64,000 nucleotides of DNA from Metaphire vulgaris (Eukaryota > Annelida > Clitellata > Crassiclitellata > Megascolecidae): contig CM030834.1 of the NCBI GenBank assembly GCA_018105865.1, positions 16,850,219 through 16,914,218 on the forward strand, given 5' to 3'. A model generated the notes under the pieces. The model searched no databases, was not told the DNA's origin, and saw nothing but the letters and a program-made list of their open reading frames with translations. Each line of letters opens with the position of its first letter. Positions within the stretch are counted from its first letter, which is position 1. Shown one piece after another: positions 1 through 11,200 of the stretch. A program made the position numbers and the translations under genes.

Positions 1-135
1 GACCCCCCACCCCAAGGATAAGGACAAGAGCCGACCCCCAAGGACGAGGATAAGGACGAGGACCGACCCCCAAAGGACGAGGCCTTATCCCTTAAGCGCA
101 AGGACCACAAGGATCAAGGACAAGGACCGACCTCT
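1..135. repeat. Degenerate tandem repeat (GGACGAGGA / GACCGACCCCCAA units)
   Basis: Purine-rich units such as AAGGACGAGGA alternate with GACCGACCCCCAA in irregular order. The array runs off the left edge of the window. No coding signal is seen in it. Confidence 0.7.
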
Positions 136-628
136 CTCTTTTTGCTTGTCGCTGTTTTCACGCTCATTTTTATGTTATGATGTCACCCGCGCCCCATTAT
201 AATCGCCGAGCCACTGTGCACATAACATGGTGGCCTCCTTTTTAGTGTTATTATTGTTATTAATACATAATATTACATCTTCACCATCGGCCCGGGCCCC
301 TCCAGGCCGCCGGGCCCATGTGCATTTGCCCTCTGCCCCTCTCTCGGCGGCCCTGGGTGCAGCGGCACCCCCTGGAAAAAACCAAAAGGTGCAGCGCACC
401 CCCTGGAAGAAGCGATACATTTTTTGCTTGTCAGGAGTATGAGAGTAAATTCCGTGCGAGAATACCTTTTTTGCTTGCCAATGTAAGGTTTTTAAGATGA
501 GAACTTTTTTCTTAAGAAAATCTGCACCCCTGCTGAAAATTCGTTCCAACGTGCCTGTGTTTAGTAGTAGTATGAGTAGTAGTAGCATATTATTATTGTT
601 ATTATTATTAATTGTTATTATTATTAAT

Positions 629-630
<2 letters not shown>
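136..630. repeat. Transposon debris with TTTTTTGCTTGTCA words
   Basis: No gene is supported. Short blocks recur elsewhere in the window: GGTGCAGCGCACCCCCTGG (also near 14715 as GGTGCAGCTGCACCCCCTGG) and three copies of TTTTTGCTTGTC/GCC. Open frames here are chance products of biased composition. Confidence 0.5.
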
Positions 631-678
<48 letters not shown>

Positions 679-712
679 CTAGTAGTAGTAGTAGTAGTAG
701 TAGTAGTAGGCC
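631..712. repeat. (TAG)n microsatellite
   Basis: A nearly pure run of TAG/AGT units, interrupted once by ACT near 677, follows a TTA-rich stretch. Open frames reading poly-Ser through it are artefacts. Confidence 0.95.
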
Positions 713-750
713 TAGGAGGCTAGGACCTAATATAGTGGCAGCAGTAGTAG

Positions 751-932
751 CAGTAGCGGCTCCACATATGAGGGCTCCGGAGGTCGTGTCCCCTCATTCC
801 ACTTATTGAATGCCTAGTCACACAGTTGGGACCCTATACTTACTGTTACATACCTAGCAACAAATAATTGCCACCATACTTAGCAGTTGCCACCCCAACG
901 GCACCTCTTGCCAAATCCTGGAGCCGCCACTA
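751..932. mobile_element. hAT-like MITE (GGCGGCTCC family), end-to-end copy
   Basis: The left end reads CAGTAGCGGCTCC and the right end reads GGAGCCGCCACTA, a terminal inverted repeat. The right 75 bp match the element at 59753-59962 (GTTGCCACCCCAA and CCAAATCCTGGAGCCGCCACT are shared). It sits in a TAG repeat, so its 8-bp target duplication (AGTAGTAG-like) cannot be placed exactly. Confidence 0.7.
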
Positions 933-1059
933 GTAGTAGTAATAGTAATTGTAGTAGTTTTGGAGCCGCTCTTTGTTGTGTCTGTTACTAGACTTGCGGC
1001 CAATGTTTTATTTGGTCGTAGGGTTTTACTTCCACTCGACTGGTTGAAGTGATCCATAT

Positions 1060-2990
1060 AGCGGAGGGTCGAAAATTCTGGGTTTTAGCCGTCCAACCCT
1101 TCGCTCACTGGAAGAAATGCTGGGGTAGGAATACTCCAAAGCTCACTTCTATTGAAAATCTTATTGAATGCTACATACTACTTTGAGTATCTATATTTGT
1201 AGGCAGTTAGACCTAACACAGTGAGCGCTAAAGGCCCTACTATTGATAAGCATCGTAGTCAATGGTCGCCAGACCTTCGTTGGCATCTAGGCCTACTAGA
1301 AAGAGCTGGTCACACAAAGCCAAGCTATCGGTCGGTGCATGGTATAAGACTCACGCGCCGTCTACAATACGATAGGTTTATGGACTCCATAAAACAGGGC
1401 AACGAGGCAAACTTCAATCGAACGACCGCTGGGGCAGAGCAACTACTTCGGCGTACTCCTTACGGTCTACTGATCAAGGAAAGGCGTATGACGTTGCTAT
1501 AGCAACAGCAGCTCAGGTAGATTTCTTCTTAGGCAGCGACGCGTGATCGGTAAACATCTATAGTGGGATGGGGTGGGCAACTGCCTAGATGCATCAGTGG
1601 GTGCGGTCGTGATTCAGGCTAAATGCGAAGGGTCAAAGTATTCCAGTATGCAGGTCTGAGTCAACTTCTCGTAGTGTTTGCTTAGATCCGTCCCAACAAA
1701 TACTTTGAACATGAAATTTAAAAGTTATCAAGTTTAAAAGTGATCAAAACTTTACAAATATTACTGAACAACGGAATCCAATTTGTCAACACCACTGAGT
1801 ATTAGGCATAAATCGCAAAATCTGTCTTCATGAATTCATTAATTTTGCAATTGCATAGAACATCTTCTCAATATGGAACCGTCTTAGTTTCACGAACACG
1901 TCCAGAGCTCTCCTCGACGTTCTATGATCTATCAGATCAATTTGAGCGATCAGTCAGCGGATTTGATTCAAATCTTTGACAGAAGATGGCTTCTTGAATT
2001 CATGAACTTCTATCTCAAAATTTATGAAATTAAAAACGAATACGCTTTTGAAGTGACTAGGCTATGCACAATTACACACGTCTGAGAGGCGATTTCAGTT
2101 CGACGATTATTTCCTTGCATCATCTAACGATATTTTCTGTTTCTGAATTTGAAAATATAGAGACCCGATTTAAAATTTCCGAGACACTACAGTACACCGG
2201 CAGGGTGTTTGTATGCTTGAGTCTAAATGGTACATTAGCAAGCCACTTGCTCGACCCAGGTCCCAGGCGACAAACAGGAAGAAACCTTTGCAGTCTTTTC
2301 AGTCATCACAAGTCGCCGACGATTGCACTCCTCGGACTGTTGAATTCCTCGACCGTCATCAAAATCATCGTTTTGCTCTGACGACGTGAAAACGGGCGAC
2401 TGTGGATGAGTGTGGATCTAGTCATGGTGATAAGTACGACATGAAACAGAATCCCACTCATCCACGCCATTCCGCAGATCGCAGGCCGTTATCTCCGACA
2501 ACGCACGGTCAGTTAAGTTAAGCTTAAGCCTACGACGGAAAACGAACATGTTTTTCTTATTCGTGAACGAACACTTAACGTTGGAATCACAACTGCTGCC
2601 GCTTCGACAGATTTCCACGTCCGATTTGCATGCGACTCACTGGGGGCTCTGCTGAAGTTCATTTGTACGCAGCAGAAGAATAAACACAAGTCGATCGTAA
2701 ACGACTGAAATACGAAGTGCAGTCAAGCGTGACGACGAGTACCGATCAGCCCGAAGCCGGTTTGAGTGAGAAGTGCACGCATCGATGAGTTTCAATAAAA
2801 GAAGTCTTATAAGGCAAATGACAAAACTGTTTGCTCTCGGTCGAGCTAAGACTTGCAGAGCATGCAGCATGCTGTTGTTCATGATGCTAAAGTAATGATT
2901 CATCGCTACTTAGGCTGTACCTTGAGCATTTGGTCGTATATATTTTGGAATGTGGCCCAATATATAATTCTAAGTGACATCCATACAATT
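1060..2990. other. Unassigned AT-rich stretch, no supported gene
   Basis: Several open frames of 60-105 codons occur (for example 1221-1502 + and 2637-2903 -). None shows a recognisable domain, a consistent splice context or family similarity that I can see. A fragment of an unknown transposon or a lineage-specific exon cannot be excluded. Confidence 0.35.
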
Positions 2991-2995
2991 TTCTC

Positions 2996-3044
2996 TTAGA
3001 CATGCCTAGGACATAGGGCCTATGTCCTAGCTAGGCATGTCTAA
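2996..3044. repeat. Hairpin-forming inverted repeat
   Basis: TTAGACATGCCTAGGACATAGG faces its inverse copy directly; the right arm carries four extra bases (TAGC). There is no loop between the arms. Confidence 0.85.
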
Positions 3045-3129
3045 AATTTGAGCTGTACTTATATTATATGAATAGTATGAGTAGATGTTGACCTGTAGCG
3101 GCACTTTTAAGGAGCGGCGCTTAAAATGA

Positions 3130-3240
3130 ATGCAATAAATCAGGGCTACTCAAATGGCGGACCGCGGTCCGCATTCCGGACCGCTGAGGCTTCCTGAACG
3201 GACCGCACCGAGGTCCAAAAATTTTATATTTCACGAATTA
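3130..3240. mobile_element. One end of a hAT-like element
   Basis: CAGGGCTACTCAAATGGCGG followed by repeated GGACCGCGGTCCG-type motifs resembles the termini of hAT elements. No matching second terminus was found, so this is a fragment call. Confidence 0.35.
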
Positions 3241-4109
3241 TTACTTGCAAATTTCATACATCGCATTGAAATGATTTTTATTGCTGTAAATGCTATGGAA
3301 AATAGTCATCTTATGTAAACTTTTTGGTTGAAGCAGCAAAACTAGTCCTAATCCGTTTTTATTACAATGTTCATGGTTTACTTACTACAGTTTAATATAC
3401 ATTATGGCGAGGTCTACTGTTTAAATACATAATTTTTGACCGACTTGCCAATATATTCGTGTCAAGTAATTTAAACTCTTTGGTCTACTACCTCCCAGGG
3501 ATTTTCCTACACCCGGTTTGTGACAGACACTCCTGCCTCTAAACCCAATTCCCAGGGGCGGTGTTGGCGATCACCAAAACAGACTGAAGGTAAAACTTTT
3601 CATTTAAAATTCAAAAGGGGTAAATTCACTTCTGGAAATTGAAACTTGAACACCCATCACTGACTCCGCAAAAATTATAGGCTAATGGACCCGTACGAAA
3701 ACGGAAGAGATGGCAAATGAAATCATATTTTTAACTTGCATTTTCCTTTTTCTGGGGCCAAGCATGGAACACCCGCCACCTCTCCGTCCATTTCTATTCC
3801 CGCTGGGTGACTGGATCTAAGGAGTCTAGATAAAACACTGGACGTTGACTCCCCCTGAAATTATGGGATCTCCCAACACAAATTCCTGGGAAATAGCCTG
3901 CTACCTCCTTTTAAGTCTCTCTGTGAAAATATAACAATTACTACTCGACTTGCAATGCTTCCTTGCAGTTCTTTAAACCTCGTAAATGAGCAGTTCTTTG
4001 CACCAGGGCACTCAGTGGCTGCTCTGGAACTCGTTGTCGTGATTGTTCGCACTGCATATTGATTCTTCATCGAATTTTATTATATCTGGGTTGAAAACCA
4101 GTCTTATTA

Positions 4110-4290
4110 ACAAGCACCTAAGACACAAGGCCAAGCAACCAAGGCTCAAGGTCAGTCACCTTATAAGGCGCAAGACCAAGCAAAAGTCCAAGTATACTAC
4201 ATTCAAGACCAAGTACAAGTCAAAGCACTCATTAGTCCAAGGCCAATGCCATGCACTGTATACACTCAAACACAAGTACTGTAAAACTGA
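4110..4290. repeat. Degenerate AAGGCCAAGTACAAG low-complexity repeat
   Basis: Short purine-rich units of the type CAAGNCCAAGTACAAGT recur with drift. A small piece of the same repeat lies at 4838-4866. Lys-rich open frames through it are not genes. Confidence 0.5.
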
Positions 4291-4403
4291 AGCCTGATCA
4301 AGGCTGCAGTAATACGTATGACCAAAAGACTTTTATTTATTTACTCTCTGGCATCTGCATTTAACTAATACGCGCACTAATGCTTTAATTTGCAAAATTG
4401 ATA

Positions 4404-4798
4404 AGGGGTCATCCATAAATTACGTCACGCGAATTTGGCACTCTGTTGACCCCCCTACGCCACGCGACGTCACAAAACGCCGGACCCCCTAAAATACGAC
4501 GTCACAACGGGCCGACCCCCCCCCCCCAATTTTCGTCTTCCGAAAAATCTTGACAAGCAAAAAAGGTCATCCTTGTATTTTTCCTCTCGAAAAACCCTGA
4601 CAAGCAAAAATAGGCCATAATTGTATTTTTTCCTCTCCAAAATCCCCGACAAGCAAAAAAATAGGTCAGACAAGCAAAAATAGGTCAGAGGTCATGACCT
4701 AATTTTTGCGTGACGTCACATTTACGGACCCCCGTCGTCACACTTCGTCACAAATGGCCGAACCCCTAACCGCGTGACGTAATTTATGGACGGTCCCT
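4404..4798. mobile_element. MITE with inverted ends around TCCATAAATTACGTCACGCG
   Basis: The left end (4404-4431, AGGGGTCATCCATAAATTACG) is the inverse of the right end (4770-4798), with two mismatches in the first ten bases. The middle holds four tandem-like copies of a segment containing GACAAGCAAAAA. It lies 450 bp upstream of the GPATCH4 start codon. No clear target duplication is visible, so the superfamily is not assigned. Confidence 0.75.
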
Positions 4799-5253
4799 AA
4801 CTTTGTTATTAAACGTTGTACTTGCAGGCCTCAACTCTCAAGGCCAAGTACAAGTCCAAGTACCCACAGGGCCGGATTAAGGTCCGAGTGGTGGGCCTGG
4901 GGCTGAGAAAAAAGGCCGTTGCCTATACTGAAAATCTCTGACAAGCAAAAAAAGGTTTTATCCCTTCCAAATAAAGTACAAGCAAAAAATCGGAAATCGG
5001 TGGGCCTATTTTCACGACGGGCCGGGGCTACAGCCCCCTCAACCCCGCCTTAACATGGCCTTGAGTAATTTATAATTATGCGGTGTAGAGCGTAGACTAG
5101 CTGTAGAGTGTAGAGTGTAGAAGTTGATGTTCAGACGGTGAATTAAGTCTCTATGGTAATCTGGATCTGGACACGTGGTTTCAGTTTATATTTTCTGATG
5201 GTCTTTAAGTTTAATGAATTTTTTCGTATAATTAATTCTGAGACTATCTGCAA

Positions 5254-8200
5254 ATGGGAAAGAAAGGCTTTGATTCTAAACTGCTTCTGGAAAAACACGG
5301 TTGGAAATCCGGTAGGTTTTTGTTCCATGAACAGACTAAAGTGAGCGATAACGCCGATAAGTCTTCTGAACAGGGTATCAGCTCTGTGCTGGGTAGGGTT
5401 GCCAGATATCCAAAGTCAAAATACAGGAGATTGTTACCGCGATCAATGCGCCCACTCCACGGTCCAGTTCATTGTGAATTATTATGGCTAGAGATATACT
5501 ACACAATAGTACTATAGAGCAGTGGCGTAGCCAGGATGTAAAATTTACAGAAGGGAGGTTTTTGGCTTTGATCATGGTCAACTGTGAAAAACTGTGAAAA
5601 AATGTTGACAAGCAAAATAAAGTTCGTCCGCTCACACCGACACCTTTCTTTCCTTTTTTTCTTAGTTAGTGTTGTCAAACAAAAAAGGTCAACGTGCCTT
5701 AATTAACTACATTATTTCTTAAATTTCTTGAATTCGTACCGTTGTTAAGAAATATTTTTACTCCGGCAACCCCACGGGGGGGTTGATTCACAAATCCACA
5801 ATCCGAGAAAAAAATTGCGTGAAACAATTAAAAAATCTTTTTGTGACAGCCAAGGGGGTTTAACCCCTAAACACCCTCCCCTCGGCTGCGTCACTGCTAT
5901 AGAGCATAGACTAGGAAAAAGCAGTATACAACACTGTTCAATGCACTGCATCATCTGTATGTAGTGAATCAATATTACAAACAAGTTATAATGTTATTAT
6001 CATAGACGTCCTAACGAGTTCTAAGTTACTATTCCTGCCGTTAAAGTAAGAAGCAGAGGGGCATTGCTGCCTGCCTCAGGGCCTCTATTATCTTGTTTGA
6101 TATTGTACTAAACTGTACTAATGACTTTTATTTGATGTTTTATCACGCCAGAAAATGTAGTAAAATTGTTTCGATTTTAAACTGCGTCTCAATGAAGTCT
6201 ATCAACCTAGCCAAATATGGGAGATTTGGTCTCCCGCGTGGCATCCGTCCGGGAGGTGGGAGACTGGGGCTGAAATACGGGAGCTCCCGTAAAATACGGG
6301 AGATCTGGCAACCCTAGTGCTGGGGCGATTTGTTGGCCTAGGCTTTAGAAGATTTAGTTTCCCAGGCATTCACGCGTTTGCCAGTTTGTAGTGGAAGCTA
6401 AAGTAGTATGTGTTAAGTTTCACTGCATTTTGCCAAGTTACTTGCCATTTGCAGCGAAACCAACAGATTATGAAGAAATTTGATTAATGAGTTTATGTTT
6501 AAGAGATCATGGATTTAGTAAGAAATGGCTACCTTAAGGGCTAGGCACCCTGAATATGTTTATCATCTTATTTGGGGTTATCATCTATTGCTGTGTAACA
6601 AGTGTGCTCATTTAGTTTAAGCTGTTGATGATGGCCATATCATTGCTGACAAGGGCTTAGTTTTATAGCCTCAGCTTAATAGACAAAGTTGCGTTATTTT
6701 GTTCCACCTTCATCCACAAAAGATGAATGACCAGAATATCAATCTTTGAGATGATTTTTCAAAGTTTAATATAGAACTGCTTGAATGCTTGTTTCTATTT
6801 TATCCAGAATATATACCCCGCTTAAAGTATTATGTTGTGTTTGCTGTGTAAATTACATTTAATTATAATTTTGAGTGTATTAAAAATTAATGTCATTAAT
6901 ACATTATAGCCACTTTAGGTAATATTTAAATGAAAGTATTATATTTGATTTAAAATCATATGAAATGTGAAGAAGAACCTTGAAGATTTCTATTATAATA
7001 TTTACATGTTGAAATCTTAGTATTAGATCTATTTATTTATTTATTTTACTTTATATGCTACTGTAGCTATTTATTTATTTTACTTTATATGCTACTGTAG
7101 GTTCAGGACTTGGTAAAGCTGAAGATGGGATGACAGAGGCAATCAAAGTTGAACTAAAGATGGATAAAGCAGGAGTTAGTTTACCTTAAAATTTAATATA
7201 CTATAGTATAGCGATGCTGTGTGTCTCTATAAGAGAGCATCAGCCCTACCTTCCCCATAAATTTTCTGTGTGAGCTCCATATTGTATATATTGTGTGATT
7301 CAATAAACACTTTCATGGCGCTATTAACTGTTAATAACATTACTTATCTTGAAATATAACCAATAATAAACTTGCTTTTGAGCCATTTGCAATTTTTAGC
7401 TGCAGGCCAGTTTAATAAACAACAGGGTTGTCTCTGTCAAATTGTTGGTACTTTATCAGTTTGTTTGGAATTTTGCTGACCCTATGAGGGTTCACCACTA
7501 CTATATTTATTTTACAATTTGACAATGTAGCTATCATGTTTGAGAGTTCTTAGTTATTATTAGTTGGTTAAGAGAAATGACTTAGAGAAAAATCTCAAAA
7601 CATGGAACTTTCTAGATGCATGTTGACCAGACAGCAGGCCTGTCAAGAGTCATAATAATGGGTCTGCGGGAGGTGATTTTGCTTAGTGGCCCCAGACTTA
7701 ATTTGACAAAATCACGTGCTCTCTTTACAGTTTTAGGTAGGTTGTGACAAATTCTCAATTTAACATGTAGCCCTAAAAGAACATACTTTAGATATGCATT
7801 ATTTTGCATTTACATTTGATGCACAGACAGCTGCAGGATCCCCTTCACATTCCTGGGGCCTGGGAAAATTGTCCATCCTATTACCGGTACATCCTCTTTT
7901 TGTTCTTGCCATACAGTCTGATGTGAAATTTGCAAAAATTCATAGCCACAACATGGAATATGATAAAGAAGTTTTGCAGAAAAATGAACATTTTATTGGT
8001 TCAGGCTAAGGTTGTTAAAACCGCTAGTATAAAGGACCGGTTAAAAGTTTTAAAAAAAGATTAACCGGTTGTTGGCGGTAGTGAGGTGTCTTTCCTACGA
8101 CTAGCCTTGAAGTAGACCTACAGCTCTGGTAACGCTGCTTACAACAAAGCACTTTGATGTTGCCAGTGCTAGAGTTAGCATCATTTATTGAAGTTATTGA

Positions 8201-11200
8201 AGGTTAACCGGTCAAGGTTAAAAGGACTGAACCATGCTCTTAGGACCGGTTAACCAGTTAACCGCTAGCAACCTTAGTTCAGACGGAGAACATGTATTCT
8301 TAATTGCTATGCTTTGCAGATGGGCTACGATGCGAGTGAGAAGTTTTCATATCAGTGGTGGGACCATGTGTATAACACAGCTGCAAAAAGTATAGAAGTC
8401 ATTAATGGCAAGGTAAGAGTAGATGCATTCATTTGCTATTGATTGATGTGTTATGATTGTGTTATGATGCGGCACATTGATAGCACTGCAGAAAAAAGCA
8501 GCTTTGAGAGAAATATTAAAGTTTGACATTTGTAAAGGAACTTGTTCTGAACATTTGTCTTGTACTTTCAAGTATTTTTTTCTTTGGTTTCTGCTGCAGA
8601 ATGGAGTGTCTATTAAGCGGGTGTCTGATGTTGATGTGTGCACAAAAAGAAAGAATAAAAGTGTGAAAAATAAGCCCATGGTGTATGGTAACTTTATTAA
8701 GGCAAGTAAATTAAATTGTTTTAATACCTTTTCTTTGCTTATAAAGACTCTGTTGCACTCTATGTGGCTGACAGTTTATAAAAACTGTGGCTCTTGTCAT
8801 TTCTCCAATTTTATCTTGCCTTATTGGACTGTGTACCCTTATTTTCTTTACCTCTGGGCCTAAGCCTAAACAGTCTGATGGTAAATTCACAGGTTACAGA
8901 GATGTGTTTAACAAGCTTAGCAACAGATGTGACTTTTTACTCTGATGTACATGTAAATATTTACTCTCATCATGATTGGTGATTGTCCAATTCTTTCATC
9001 AGATATAAAACCAAATGTTTGGCAGGGACTTGAATATAATTAGTTGAGACCTTTAATATTAATAACATTGTCTGTTATAGATGTTGAATGTTTTACACGC
9101 ATCTTAAATTTTGCAATTATTCTTCAAAGTTAGAAATGAATTCATTTGCATAAAATGTATGGTATTTGGGTGCAGAAATCATTTACCGTAACACATTCAC
9201 AGATATTCAGTTTTGAATAGCTATTCTTGATATTAACAAAAGAGCTATGATTTACCATCTTTGTCTGTCCCTGCTACTGATGTTATAAGGCTTTTTGTAA
9301 GGAATTGTATAGAATTTTACTTTGACTTAACATTTTTTAATGCTGTTTGATTAGACTGCAACGATGACTGATGGTCTAACAGAAGTGAAAGATACAAACG
9401 ATGACAGTGATAGTAGCAGCTGCAGTTCAGCAGAAAATGATACCGGTGTCATTTCCAAGTAATTGCGTGTTAAGATATTCTTTACAGAAATGTTGATTAA
9501 TTATTCAGAAAATGCAATAATATTCTTGTCTTGTTTTAAATTTAAATGAGACATTTATGCTGTGTCTGTTTGAAGCTACATTACAGATGCATGACATTAT
9601 GTTCTGTTACTCGATCAATTATTTTCAGAATGACAGATGAAGAACTCTTCAAAGCATGTGGTGGAATGACAGGCCACAAGTAAGTCTTGAACTACTCAGC
9701 AGACAATTATAGATTGTACAATGTATATATTGTGTAGGCAATACCCATTGCCTACTGTATATTTTCTGAAAGCTTTAACTTTGATCTTGCAACTATTCAG
9801 TAGAACTGCATTTTAAAATGTGAATTATTGCACTAGCATTCATGTTTGGTTATTGAACTTTATTTATTGTGGGCAAATATAGAAATTCACACCTTGATGG
9901 GCAGATGCATGAGTGACAGATCAAACACATGTCTGATCAAAATCTAAAGTTTTACAATATCTTGGATATTGTAGAATCTGCAAGAGTAGTAGCACTATTG
10001 TAATAGCACTGTTGATCAAGCATACTAAATTTTATTCTTTAAATTAATTTTAGCCTTCAAGCAGTTGATGGCAGGGGCGTAGCGACGGGGGATATACCGG
10101 TATATATGTTACAGTCAAACTGTGAAACCAGTGATTTCACGAAATCCCTAAACAAGTTAGTCATTTCGTGAAGTCACCATTTCACTTAGTGATTTCATGA
10201 AAACGCTAAAAACTCTAGGGATTTCGCGAATTTACTGAAAAAGTGGGTGTGGCATTACACAATTTCACTAAAGGCTCATTCAAGCGTACTATTGTTCAGG
10301 TAGTCGGTCTGCACTTCGACCGACATAGCTGATAACAATGGATCAGTCAAGGTTTATAAAGGGAAGGTTGGGGCTTCTGTCAGTAAAGGTTTGAAATGGC
10401 ACAGTGCAAGGTTTGAAATGGCACAGGTTTGAAAATGGAACAGTCCTAGTATAGAAAATGACGGTTTGGGTAAACAACAGATGAAACCTTTATTATTAGT
10501 TTCAGCAGTGGCTGGCTGCAGTTACTGAGCATCTATCTCTAAATAGACAAGTTGTCCTGCCGATTCTGTCAGTTAAGGTTTGAAAATGGCACAGTCTACA
10601 CAGGAGAGCTACGAGGAAGAATTTCGGAAGAAGTTATTCGAAAAGTATGAAGCCTGTCAGAAATATCTTATCCCGAAAGAAGTAAATGCAAACCTGAAAT
10701 ATGAACATCGTAGTGATGCTTCAATTTCTTGTGTATGCTACTAATAAAGCCGTAGTTATAAGCCTACTCCAATTTATTGTGCATGCGTTAACCTTCCACT
10801 TTGAAAGTTGTTTATGTTAATTTCTTAATCGCACGATTAAACGTGCTTTAAAAAATTGATCGTTTGGGCAGCACTAATAATAATAATAATAATAATAATA
10901 AATTCTTGGAGTTTTTAGTGTGTTCATGAAATCATCAAGTGCCTGAATGAGCCTTTAGTGAAACTGTGTAATGCCACACCCACTTTTTCAGTAAATTCGC
11001 GAAATCCCTAGAGTTTTTAGCGTTTTCATGAAATCACTAAGTGAAATGGTGACTTCACGAAATGACTAACTTGTTTAGGGATTTCGTGAAATCACTGGTT
11101 TCACAGTTTGACTGTAACATATATACACCCCCAAAATCAGTCTACCTTAAAGTTCTTATGTGATTTATATGTGGTTATATGTGTCTATATGTAGTTTATA

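Noticed and set aside
1221..1502. 93-codon + strand frame
   Set aside because: It starts with no recognised context, resembles no family I know, and is surrounded by repeat debris; left as an unassigned stretch.
5254..5517. 87-codon frame starting MGKKGFDSKLLLEKHGWKSG as a stand-alone gene
   Set aside because: Only the first 58 nt are coding (GPATCH4 exon 1). The rest reads through a GT donor into a hAT element.
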